Made by a program: the position numbers and the translations under genes. Positions 46,806 through 57,778 of a DNA stretch of 64,000 nt are shown here, piece after piece. Origin of the DNA: Talpa occidentalis (taxonomy: Eukaryota; Chordata; Mammalia; Eulipotyphla; Talpidae); assembly GCF_014898055.3 (NCBI RefSeq), contig NW_023605083.1:67945715-68009714 (forward strand), written 5' to 3'. Every line of letters starts with the position of its first letter. Position 1 is the stretch's first letter. The notes beneath the pieces were generated by a model, which was not told the DNA's origin, ran no database searches, and saw only the letters and a list, made by a program, of their open reading frames with translations.

Positions 46806-47014
46806 CAGGATTTCTCAACTTCAGCACTGCTGGTGTTTACACAGGGCAAGTCTTTGCTGGCTGGTTTTTCCTGTGCATGGAGAGATACTTCGATCCTGGC
46901 TTCTATCCACCAGACACTAGTAGCCCACTTGTTCTGGTTGTGACAAACAAAAATGTCCCCAGATGTTGCCAAGTACCCCCTGAGAGGCAAAATATTCCTG
47001 GTTGAGAACCGCTG
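46806..47014 (+). mobile_element. MER20 hAT-Charlie element
   Basis: Near full-length copy: CAGGATTTCTCAACTTCAGC at the left end and GGTTGAGAACCGCTG at the right, inverted ends as expected, with interior 'TTCTATCCACCAGACACTAGTAGC' and 'GTTGTGACAAACAAAAATGTCCCCAGATGTTGCCAAG'. An 8-bp target duplication TTCTAGAG/TTCTAGAA (46798-46805 and 47015-47022). MER20 is a placental-specific family, some copies of which act as enhancers in endometrial cells. Confidence 0.9.
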
Positions 47015-47049
47015 TTCTAGAATGTTCCTTCTCCATGTTATTTCACCTC

Positions 47050-47625
47050 CATGATGTCCTTGGGCAATGGCTTCCCATATCATGCTTGGTGAAAGGTAAA
47101 ATCCTTCCATGGACTCGTAAGGCTCTTTGTGATCTTGCCTCTTTCTACTTGTGTTCCCTCCTGTTCTCCTTCCTGTAACCCCACATATTCCAGGCTCAGT
47201 GTCCTCTTGCTATGTCTTGGGTCTGCTGGGCCCACTACTACTTCCTTAGGGCCTGCAAAATTGTTCTTGTCTCTGTGTGGAGCATGTTAACCCTGGAGGG
47301 TCCACTTGGTTAACTCTCTCACCTTCATTACTTTTGGCTTCTCAATGAAGTTTGCCCTATGACCCTTTGAAAGTGACAACCCTATTCCCTGGCATTCATT
47401 TTCCCTTTTATCTGTCTTTCTGTTTCAGTCTCTGTTTTTCTATTTTCCATAGCTCATTACCTTCTAACATATTATATAATTTGGAGTATTTATTTCCTAT
47501 ACCTATCAGTTATTGCCTTTATCCCCCTGTGAGTATTTAAACTCCCTGAGGGCAGGAAATTTTCCTTGTCTGCAACTGCTACATAATAATAGGTGGCAGA
47601 TAAATAAGCCCTCAATTGAATTTGA
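47050..47625 (+). repeat. L2 element, 3' part
   Basis: L2 pattern in order: 'CGTAAGGCTCTTTGTGATCTTGCC', 'CTTCCTGTAACCCCACATATTCC', 'TTTATTTCC...', 'AAACTCCCTGAGGGCAGGAAATTTTCCTTGTC', 'TAGGTGGCAGATAAATAAGCCCTCAATTGAATT'. The order and 3' end are clear. Confidence 0.85.
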
Positions 47626-47629
47626 AAAT

Positions 47630-49980
47630 GGAATGGAAAGAGGGGCCTCTGAGTTTGATCAGGTCCACTAGAAACCTCCTCCTTCTTCTGGCCCCAAATC
47701 TGCAATCTATGTAATCTGCTCGTATCCCTTGCACATGCTCGTTCCTTCCACAGTGGACCTGGGTCTCCTCCAAAGCACTCCCAGCCCCCAACCATGTCCC
47801 TGTTTCTGCTTATTTGTACTTGTCTCTTCCCTTTGTGGCCCTGAGTTGCTGAGTGACAGTGGGGTAACCTTCCTAACTGGGTTTCCAAACAGCTGATTCT
47901 GCACTTACAGCTGGTCCGTCCATGAAAAGGACTGATTCAAAAGAGACTTCAAAGAGCAAGTCCTTGCTGTCCCCATGAGCACACACAATGAGCAAGACAA
48001 CAGAGGAGCCCCTTTCAATCTTCACTCTTGGTGTTGGGAATTATTTACCACTGGAGCAAGCTGAATAGAAAAGCCAGGCAAGGGGCTAGAACGTCCTCCT
48101 CTCAAGGCCACCTGGGGAGAGGCGGCCGAGGAGTCACTGCAAGCAAGGCTGAAGTGTAGGGATGCCTGGAGCCACGTCTGGCCTGAGAGACAGCCCTCGC
48201 TGACCCAGTTTCAGCGCAACATCGCCTGACACAGCACTGCAATCCGCAACTTTAATAACTTGGTGACACACAAAGCAGTTTTGATGCAAAGTGGAGCTGA
48301 CAGAGCAACAGAGGGAAGGCTCTGCTTCTCACTGTGCAGCGTGGGGAATCCATTCAAGGTGACTGCAACCTTGCTGCCCGACAGCCCCAGTCGGCTCTTG
48401 CACACAAGGAAGACTAGTTTGTTTTCTAAGAGGACAGGCAGAGGAGTGGCAGATGAGAGGAACCAACTTAGAAGGAATGGTTGCTACAGCCTGTCTCTTC
48501 TGCTTTGATATATTTCCCTCATATCACTGTTCTGCATCATCCCTGCTACTCTTGTCTTAATCCAGGCCTCTGTCACCTGGGTTATTGTTACAACTGTGTG
48601 ACATTCACGAGGCTTCTCCCCTCCATCCATCTTGTTCACAGCCAATTGAGTGATCTTCAAAAAGCATATCAGTGATCTTGTCACTTACCTCCTCCGATCT
48701 GCCTTGGCTCCCATTCCCGCAGGAAAACTATTGATGCAAAACTCAGTTTTGTGCTTAGTCTGTGAGCTACGATTTTAGCTTCTTCTACTCAATCCTGCAT
48801 ATTTCTCATCACTTCTGGCCACCACCGACTCCATGTACTAAACTGTAGTTTTCTCAGTGTAAGTTATTGGACAAACACCATACTTTTCATCCCCTAATGT
48901 CCTGATGTATATGGTCATTCAATGGCTACTTGAATGCTCCCTGTGCTGGGGGACTCACTGCCTACCATGACAGTCTTTTCTAACATGGACGTTTTAAAGC
49001 TCCATAAGTCTTTCCTAATGAAACACAAACTCTGGTACTTAAGTTTTGTTTGTTGCCCCTATACATGCTTTCTGAAGTCCCAGAGAAAATGTTCTATAAC
49101 AGGACTTCTTTCTAGGAAACAAGCTCAGGGAAACACATCTTTTGAGTTTCCTATCTCTACTAAAATTCCAGGATCCTTTACCCATTTTTCAGCTGCTCAG
49201 ATTCTCTCATCTGAAACCCTTTCAGCATATCCCCACACATCCAGAATTCCTCTTGGAACCAAAAGGGGAAAGTTGTCTTGTGCATTTCAAGATGATAATA
49301 ATAATTAGCAACACAGTAACAACAGTCAGCAACTGTTCTTGACCTAGAGTGTGCAATTTGAATTATTTATTCCAGTATTCATTCACTCAACCTGTCTATA
49401 TATTTCTGTTGAGCCAACAGGACACACAAAGCCTTCCCGTGTTTATGTTCTGGGGGGGGAAGGGAAGGAGATAGCAATCCTGTGAGCAGCAATGATAAGT
49501 CAGAGCTATGGCAGCGGCTACGCTAGCACTGAAGAGACACCCCCTCACCACCAGTGTGGGGAGACTGAGGAAGGCATAGGGACAGAAGAGCCCTGTAGAA
49601 AAACTGCTGTCTACACTGAGGCTTGCAGGATAATGTGCCTTAGTCAGATGAACGGAGTGGACAAGGGCATTCCAGGTAGCGTGAACGGCAAGCAAAAGCA
49701 CAGAGATAAGACAGTGACCTCGAAGGTTGTTACCATTCCAGCGCAGGGTAGTGTATATTAAGAGGTTGCCTCCTGTGTCCAGATGACAGTTCGAATGGAG
49801 TTCCAGAAGAGAGAGATTACTGGGGCTTGAAATTGTCATGACCATCTCCCTGGAGGTGGAGGGTCCTGGGGTGGGCCCGGAAGGAAGAATACGTTAAGGA
49901 TAGCAGAGAGGAGGGGAGATGGATATCTATATGCAAATGTGTCCGCACACATACATCTGCTGCATTTAAACCGTAAATTG
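47630..49980. other. Intergenic DNA, no gene seen
   Basis: About 48085-48420 is relatively CpG-containing and repeat-free, a candidate regulatory stretch. About 48500-48920 resembles decayed L2. Frames of 124 (48934-49308) and 149 codons (49396-49845, minus) show no domain. Confidence 0.4.
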
Positions 49981-50420
49981 ACTTTCACTTGCCTTCCACT
50001 TTGGTTTCCATGGTAACCCTGGCCACTTATTTTTCTTTTAACCTCCTTTTCATTGTTTCAGGATGAGGTGAGTTGTGTGAGGGTTAACCAGTCAGGGAAA
50101 GACAGATTTTAAAGCAATTATTTGGATTTTCTTTTTTTTTTTAAAGAAAACCGCCAACTTTGCAATTTAATGCAAACTGTTTCTGGTATATTTGCCCTGA
50201 AGGATGCTGTAGGGAGAAAGAGGAGCCAGAATCCTTCTCGTCCCCCTCCTCCCTGACTTCTATTATTACCGTGCACTTACTGCTAATACAGCATCTAAAC
50301 TTGCAATCTTGGTAACTATGGCAATAAAATGGGTGAGATTCCCTTCCATTATGATTTGAATTGTTGGGACTTTGCAAAGAGCACGTGCATTTGCACAGGG
50401 GAGGAGGAAGGACACACTCT
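49960..50420. promoter_or_regulatory. Repeat-free block with two RFX X-box-like motifs
   Basis: GTTTCCATGGTAAC at 50004-50017 closely resembles the palindromic X-box bound by RFX factors (GTTGCCATGGCAAC). A second, GGTAACTATGGCAA at 50311-50324 (reverse complement TTGCCATAGTTACC), is another good match. No repeat or gene lies between them. The call rests on motifs only. Confidence 0.4.
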
Positions 50421-51089
50421 GGGGGAAAATAGTTATTTTAACTCCCCGTGGGGAGTTGGAGACTGTCTTCTATCAGTCCACATTCACAGGAGATTTATCA
50501 TCATTCCTGTGTTGGGGGATGCAGAAGCTATACCTGAGGGTTCCAGTGTACATCCAGAGCAAGAAAAACTATACTGTGCACAGACCGTAGAACTTGGGGT
50601 CCAGCTGACCTTTAAAAAGATGGCAAGCAAGAGGCAAGACAGGAGGACCTGATAAAGGGACCAGCAAACTTTCTCTACAAGCAACAGATAGTTTAGGTTT
50701 GGTGGACCATATGATTTTGGTTGCAACAATTCAACTCTGCCCTTGCAGTTTCAAAGCAGCCAAAGATATAAAGTAAATGAAATGGCGGGGTGTGTTCCAA
50801 TTCAATTGTATGTATGAACATTGCAATCTGAATTTTGAATATTCTTTCAATCTTTCATCCCAATCAGTTAAACATGTATAAGACATTCTTAGTTCATGGA
50901 TTCTGCAAAAACAGGTGGTGAGCTGTATTTGTCCCATAGCCATAGTTTGCAATTTTTTATTTAATCGATGCCAGGAACACTGCATTCCATAACAGCAGGT
51001 TATGTTAGTGTTCTTACCTATCTTATTTTATCATTATTGGTACTTGTAGTATTAATATTAATGCTGTTAGTGACTATGTCTTTATCATT

Positions 51090-51250
51090 ATGTGTCAAAG
51101 CACTATATTAAGTACTGTAAATATATCATCTTATGTAATCATCACTAAAACTCCCTTCATAATTGAGGAAAACAAGACTTGGAGGTTGATCTGGTCTATA
51201 TCATATAACTGATAAGAACAGGTGACATTAAAATCCAGAATCTATCTGGC
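51090..51250. repeat. MIR fragment
   Basis: Contains 'GTGTCAAAGCACTATATTAAGTACTGTAAATATATCATC', 'ATAATTGAGGAAAACAAGACTTGGAGG' and 'ATTAAAATCCAGAATCTATCTGGCTCTGAG'. MIR order is clear. Confidence 0.75.
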
Positions 51251-51259
51251 TCTGAGAGA

Positions 51260-53590
51260 CACAGTGTGAATTTCTTCTCATTGACATGCTAGGCTTCCGG
51301 CCTGGGAAAGTCTCCTTGGCTTCCACTAGATTCTGTCATGCTCTCAGAGCGCTGAGCCACCAAACCTAACAGAGACACTGTGGAAACAGTGCCCAGGACT
51401 TTCAAGCGCCATTCTATGGCACTGAGCCAATGTCCACAAAGATTCAAGGGGAATGGCCTTATACACCCCGGCTCCTCAGCCTCCTGATAACTCTGATGGT
51501 CCTGCTCTCCAAGGTGCTCTTTGCCTAGACAGTTAATTCACCTTCAACACCCACTGTCTCCTGGCCCTGGCTGTGCTCTTGGAAAAGTCCTTAGCATTCT
51601 GGACTCTTCCACCACCTGCCTAGCCTCTACTTTCTCCTTGCCTTTGCTGACCTGTCTTGGTGCTGATAGCTCAGCCGCCTGGCATAGACTCCTTCAGTGA
51701 GCAGCAATTCTCAACTACCCCAGCCCCATCTCCTTCTTGTCCTTCGAGGAGATGTTCTGGGAACTTGGGATGCTCAGCAGGGAGAGAAGTTCCAGTTCTT
51801 CAAAGAGAGGGTCACTGTCTTCTATTCTCCAAGGAGGCAGGGAATTTTGATTATTTGGGACAGTCCTGCAGGGAATCACTAGGAGCAGAATTTATAAAGT
51901 GGCAGATTTCTCTCGCACAGATCTCATTCTAGGTCACTAAACCAACTTCTGCACAGGCAACTGTAAGGTGGCCAAGAGAGGACTAGGCTGGGGGTTTAAG
52001 GTTGTGGATGCAGGATATTTGACTCTTCAAGGGTGATGGCTGGGCCCCACCCACTCTCTTACCACTCCTTTCCAGCCAGAAGAGTGACTCAATGACTTTG
52101 GGACAGCCGCTGACCCTGATTCTCTTGGCAGGTCACAGCAAACCCAACCTCCTTCTTTGGGCCCCATCCCCCACCTCTGCCATGAGAGGAGTAATTGTCT
52201 CTAACTTCAGACACCATGGTTCACACAGTCTTTCCTGTCCTGCTTTCAAGGAAGAGGCACATCTGGTTTTGGACCAATTACTTTGCAAATTTTTAAGGGA
52301 TCCCCCCACACACATTTTCTATCCTTAGGAAATTACTGCAGCCCTTTCTTGGGAAAGAATATTAGCCAGGCCCTGTGCTTAGCAAATGCATTCAGCTTCC
52401 CCTATCTGATTTCTCTTTTTCTCATTTGTCAGCAAAGGAGAAACCTCCCAGCTATTAATCAAACTCCTTGCTGTGGATAGCTTTAATTGCAGAAACCATT
52501 GCTGGATGAGGGATGCTCAAGTTTTCCAAAGAAAGCCGGCTGCCTAGTGCAGAAGAGAAACAATTAATTACCTGCTCCTCCTGTCCCCAACAGAGATGCA
52601 GATGAACTAACAATATTGCTGCTGGCACCAAATCCTCCCTTCCCAAGGTGGAGGAAAGCTAATGCAAACTCAGACAGTGTTTATAAAACTAGAATGTGCA
52701 AGAAGTTTATCTATAAGGCTCTGGTGGGATCAGAGTTTTGCTAGTTTCTGGAATCTTTACTTTAAGACGGACACTGACAGATTCTGGACTTCTTCAAGCA
52801 GAGCTACTGGGGGTGCTGACATGTCTGAAAGTTATATCCTCTGACAAAGAATCCAGTGCCACAGAGATGCTTAATTCAGGGAAGAAAGAATTAAGGTGTG
52901 AGAAATGGGAGGGGCAATATTTTCTAAAGTCAGAGTAAAAGGGATCAGATTTATTTTGTATATTCCAATAGAAAGGCTAGTCCTTTGGGTGGAATTTAGA
53001 GTTTTATATAAAATAATATCCTTATTACTTGGAAGGGTGTGCATATGAAAATGGAGGCCCCCCAACTGTAGTCAATCCCTTGTGTCTCTAGACGTTTTCA
53101 AGAACTATTGAGGGTGTTATATGAATATCTTTGTACTGGATGAGAGGTTTCTTAAAATCACCATGGACAGGCAGACCCTCCTTTGGGTCTAGCTTTACTA
53201 ATAATACGTTTGGCTTAATTCTAGGTTTTCATGTCTTATAAATCTTATAGGCAAGACAGAAAAAGCAGAGGGGCGGAGGGAGAATTGAGCCTAGTAGAGT
53301 CTGTTTGAAGTAAAGGCCATACATTGGAGCACTGTGGGGATTAATGTTAGCAATGCTTACTTATTAAAATAAGGTTTTCAAAACTTCAATTGCCAAGGGG
53401 ATGTAGTACATACGATGTTTTCTTTGGAATGTGGTGCTAAGAACTATGTTGTTTTTCTCTCTGCACCCCCAATAGTTAGCAGATGCCTGGCACAAGGTAG
53501 ATGAGTTTAAAAAGCTTTCTTTCAATTGAGACAAATGTAAACTTAACTCTTGTGTTATGAATTTGGGGAGGTGAGATTGTAGAGTTATGA
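51260..53590. other. Intergenic DNA, no gene seen
   Basis: Unique-looking throughout. About 52440-52640 reads like conserved non-coding DNA (homeobox-like TTAATTA cores at 52564-52570), untested. No coding signal. Confidence 0.4.
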
Positions 53591-53599
53591 AGAGATTAA

Positions 53600-53785
53600 A
53601 CCTGAATTAGACAGACCTGGGTCTACAGTTTAGTTCCTTTTGTACTAGATGAGTGAATCTGGGCAAGTGGCAGGGATTCTCATGCCTTGATTTCCTCATC
53701 TGTATAATGGGGTTACCTTCCTATACTTCATGGTAGTCTTTAGAAGACTTACAAGGCTGTACATGCCAAGTGCTTTCAAGAGGGC
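53600..53785. repeat. MIR fragment
   Basis: Contains 'TTAGACAGACCTGGGTCTACAG', 'GGGCAAGTGGCAGGGATTCTC', 'CTTGATTTCCTCATCTGTATAATGGGGTTACC' and 'CATGCCAAGTGCTTTCAAGAG'. Confidence 0.85.
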
Positions 53786-53804
53786 TTGACAAAGTATAGC
53801 AGAT

Positions 53805-53985
53805 AGTATTCAGCACTTAAAACATGCCAGGCACAGTCTGCGGGTTTTGTGCACATCATGTATTTTCAGATTCATAATTCTATTGTTGAATACAATACTG
53901 TGGAACAGAGTAGTTAGGTAATATGCCCAAGGCCACACAGTGAGAAGAGAGCAGCTCCAGGATTCAGAGCTAGTGCTCTTGATCA
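53805..53985. repeat. MIR fragment
   Basis: Contains 'GTATTCAGCACTTAAAACATGCCAGGCACAGTC', 'TGGAACAGAGTAGTTAGGTAATATGCCCAAGGCCACACAGTGAGAAG' and 'CAGGATTCAGAGCTAGTGCTCTTGATC'. Confidence 0.85.
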
Positions 53986-54954
53986 TTATTGGCCTCTGCT
54001 TCTTAAGCTTCAATCACCATTTGCATCTTATTAGTGCTCCGACCTTTCTTCCAATAAAGGTTAGCGTCTAATCTCTCTTCTTTTTACCTCTGCATGTGTA
54101 AACACTACTTCTTTACTACACAATGGATTTCCAGGACACTGAGACCTTGTTTGATTTTTTGGCACCTTTTCGTGGAGCACTGCGTGTCCTTTGCACTTTG
54201 ATAGATGCTATTCACATACTGGACATTTGCAATGAGGCTCCAATCTCTTGAGCCCTGGATTGGAATCCAACTCAACTAGCTTTTTCCTTTTCTCCCTTTC
54301 TTTCATTCGTTTAGGTATTCATCTATTTATTTATTTGCAGGCAGAACTGTATGTTGAAAAACACTAGGCATCACAGTGCTACAGGCTGTGTTAATTCGGG
54401 TATGTTACTTAACCTCTTTGAGCTTTGGTTCCCTGTCTGTGATGGAAGTCAACTAAAGCTTTTGTTTGCAGACTTTTCATTGATATTGGGGAAGTGATTG
54501 ACAGGGCAGCCTTTTTTGAGGGTAGATAATTTTCACATTTACATGTCAATTTGCAAAACTACCAAAGAGGAAATAAGTGCCTTGTGCTAAGAAGCACCTT
54601 GGGTTCTATATGGGTGATTTTTTTGGTTGACACTGTCAGTTCTTGGTAAGCCAAGGCTCCCGCCACTCACAGAAGCGTTTCTCAGTGTAGTTAGCATAAA
54701 GAGGTCAGATTTGGATGGAGGAGAGAGCTCATCATGCCTCTCCCCGTTTCTTTTCAGTTGCTTGAGCTATTTTTAAAATTATCTTGTGTTTTTCATTAGC
54801 TGGAAGTATTCTTCAGGGTGTTTTACAACATTTATTATTTTTTAAAATCTTGCTGTTCCTTCTTCTCTGGTGTCTATCAGGCTTTCTCGCCAGCTTCAAA
54901 TGGGAAACTTTGAAGTAAGTGAACTGAAAAGAAAAACTGAAAACCTGGTCTGCT

Positions 54955-55321
54955 GTCCAGTGGGCTGCCTAGCCCAGGTGGGTCACCGCCGCTGGCGGGG
55001 CGCAGGAGCTCAGGCTGTGGCAACCAGCGCGGCACAGGAGGGCCGGGCAGGCCCGCGGAGGGCAGGCGCAGGCTGGGCCAGCGTCCTGCGGGGCAGGGCA
55101 GCCAGCAGAGCCTGGGCCAAGGGCCTATGGTGCCGCGGCGCACACAGTCAATGACATCTGAGCCTCCTTTCAAGCCGCCGGCAGCTTTCAAAAGCGGGCT
55201 TTGAAGGACCGGGCTCCCCTGGCTCTGCACCGGAAAACCGAGCTGGCTTTGCCGGGAGGCCGGGCCGGCTCACACGTGCCTGCCTCTGCTGCGCTTGCCA
55301 CGTTTAGAACCTGTATAAAAG
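54955..55321 (+). promoter_or_regulatory. CpG-rich patch ending in a TATA-like motif
   Basis: By eye about 27 CpG dinucleotides lie in roughly 350 bases (54960-55310), far above the surrounding AT-rich, CpG-poor DNA. The sequence is GC-rich with GCCGCGGCGC-type runs. TATAAAAG at 55314-55321 closes it, so a plus-strand start near 55345 is conceivable. The frames across it (94 and 117 codons) are probably GC-rich by-products. It could be the promoter of an unannotated transcript, an enhancer, or an old GC-rich insertion. Confidence 0.5.
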
Positions 55322-55898
55322 GAGGAAGACTTTGTCTGGTGGGTGTTCGTGGGCACGGTTTCCATCCCTTTATTTACGGAGGAAACGGTCGACTCCTGGA
55401 GTTCTGGCTGGCCATTGGGGGATGAATGGGCTGTTTGAAGTGACAGCATTTAAAGTTTTTCTTTGGGATATATATAAATTTCTCTTTCTGTCTCTTTTTT
55501 CAAATTCCAGTGATAGCGTTTTACTTAGAGCCCAAATTGGGGAGGGCGGGGGGGACATACAGCTACAGAGAGTTAAACAGGATGGCTGAAACCCCCTTTG
55601 AGGTCTGGAAATCCAATTTCTATTAGTCAGAAAAGAGAGAGAGACTGTCCCTTACTCCTTACACCCCTACTTTTGCCCCTGGCCTTCTGACCCCAGAGGA
55701 ACAAGGGGTGCAGGAGCAGTACCCACACAACAGGAGAGGGCAGGGAATACTGTGGGACAGGCAGGCATGGCAACCCATAGGAGGAGTCTGAATTTTCTGC
55801 TGTCATTCAGCACCAGAAGGTGGCCCTTTGTCTTTGCATTTTGCACTTGCTCTCACTCCTGCTTATGTCACTTCTCTTGTACAAAGAACTGTTTCTTT

Positions 55899-55917
55899 GT
55901 TGTTGTTGTTGTTGTTT
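55899..55917. repeat. (TTG)n simple repeat
   Basis: Six TTG units; the poly-Gln frame on the minus strand and poly-Cys/Val frames on the plus strand are artefacts. Confidence 0.9.
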
Positions 55918-56144
55918 TAACAGTGCAGGGTCCCCAGGGCTTTCCTTTGCACCAGCTCCTATGGTACCATCCTTCTTCAGTAGAAACACCTCAATATTTT
56001 TACAAGTATTTTCATAAACCCAATGTGTTCTGGGTCATCCCCATCATGCACAGTACCCACTTCTCAGTTCTAGAAGTGTGGTTCCACCTATAGGACATCC
56101 AAAGCCACCCAGCAGATGGAGCTGGGTAAAAAAGGAAACATGAA

Positions 56145-57761
56145 CAAATTTTCTTTACTCCATTGCATATTCTTTGTTCCTTTGTCAAAGATTAGTTGAC
56201 TGTAAATCATATTATGGGTTTATTTCTGGATTTTCTATTCAGTTCCATTGCTCTGTGTGTATGTTCTTGGTCCAATACCATGCAGTTTTGATTATTGTGA
56301 CTTTGAACTATAGTTTAAAATCTGGGAGTGTGATGCCTCCATTCCCTACTTTTTTTTTTTTTTTTTTTTTTTTAGGAACACTTTGGCTATTCAGGGGTTT
56401 TGGTGGCTCCATATGAAGATCATCAATATTTGTTTTATTTCTTTAGAATATGCAATGGAGTAAAGAAAGTTTGTTCAATAAATGGTGCTGGGAAAACTGG
56501 GTCGCTACATGCAAAAGAATGAAGCTTTACTACTACCTCACACCATGCACAAAAACCAACTCAAAATAGATTAAAGAACTAGACATAACACCTGAAACCA
56601 TAAAATATATAGAAGGAAATATAGGCGAAACACTATATGACATGCACATCAAAAACATCTTTACAGACACATCACCCAAAGCAGTGATAGTGAAGGCAAA
56701 GAAAAACAGCTGTGACTACATCAAATTAAAGAGCTTCTGCACAGCAAAAGAGACAATAACCAAAACAAAGAGAAATCCCAACAACTGGGTGAATTTTTTT
56801 GCACACAACACTAATGATAAAGGACTGATCAAAAAAATCTACAAAGAGCGATGAGACTCAACAAAAACAAAGAAAATAATCCAGTCAAAAAATGGGCAGA
56901 AGACCTAAAAAGAAGCTTCTCCAAAGAGGAAATGGAAATGGCCAACATGCATATAAAAAAATGTTCAACATCACTTGTAATCAGAGAAATGCAAATCAAA
57001 ACTACAATGAGATACCACTTTACAACAGTTAGAATGGCACATATTAAAAAAAAAAATACTAGCAACAACGAATGTTGGCGAGGATGTGGAGAAAAAGGAA
57101 ATCTCCTGCACTGCTGGTGGGAGTGCAAAATGGTCCAACCACTATGGAAAGCTGTGTGGAGATTCCTCAGCCTACTAAAGATAGAGCTTCCATATGATCC
57201 AACAATTTCACTCCTCGGTATTTACCCAAAGAACACAGAAACATTAATTCCAAAGGGCACCTGCACCCCTGTCTATGTTTATAGCAGCACTATTTACAAT
57301 AGCTAAGCTATGGAAGCTACCCAAATGCCCAAAAATAGATGACTGGATCAAGAAGATGTGGTACATATACACAATGGAATATTACTCAGAAATCAAAAAA
57401 GATAAACTTATGCAATTTGCAGCAACATGGATGGAGCTAGAAGGGATCATGTTCAGCAAAATAAGCCAGAAAGAAAAAGAAAAATACCGGATGGTCTCAC
57501 TCATAGCAGGAATGTAGAAAACCTAAATAAGGGACCAGGAAAAAGACTAATTATATAATAAAGTAAAAATCAAAATCAACAAGCAACAAGCAACTATAAA
57601 CCAGAGACACACTATGGGGGAGGGGAAGAGAGGAGAGATTAGGGTCAAAATAAGGGGGGTGGGAATTGTATGGGGAATAAAACCAAGATGAAAATGCATA
57701 CATTGTGCAAAAATGAAAAATGATGTAAGAATTATAGAAAATAAAATAAATAAATGAATTA
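56145..57761 (+). mobile_element. 5'-inverted (twin-primed) L1 with 17-bp target duplication
   Basis: 56145-56445 is minus-strand ORF2 sequence with a T-run at about 56350. 56446-57761 is plus-strand ORF2 C-terminus, 3' UTR and A-rich tail. The 28 bases at 56145-56172 reappear inverted at 56446-56473 with one mismatch, so the two pieces overlap slightly. A perfect 17-bp target duplication AAAAAAGGAAACATGAA lies at 56128-56144 and 57762-57778. ORF2 frames are interrupted (151 and 80 codons, e.g. [18 protein letters not shown] and [20 protein letters not shown]). Probably inactive. Confidence 0.95.
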
Positions 57762-57778
57762 AAAAAAGGAAACATGAA

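Noticed and set aside
54870..55230. 94- and 117-codon frames in the CpG-rich patch
   Set aside because: GC-rich DNA has few stop codons, and neither frame resembles a known protein.
56851..57517. 151- and 80-codon plus-strand frames
   Set aside because: They are L1 ORF2 remnants in the twin-primed insertion, with a frameshift between them.
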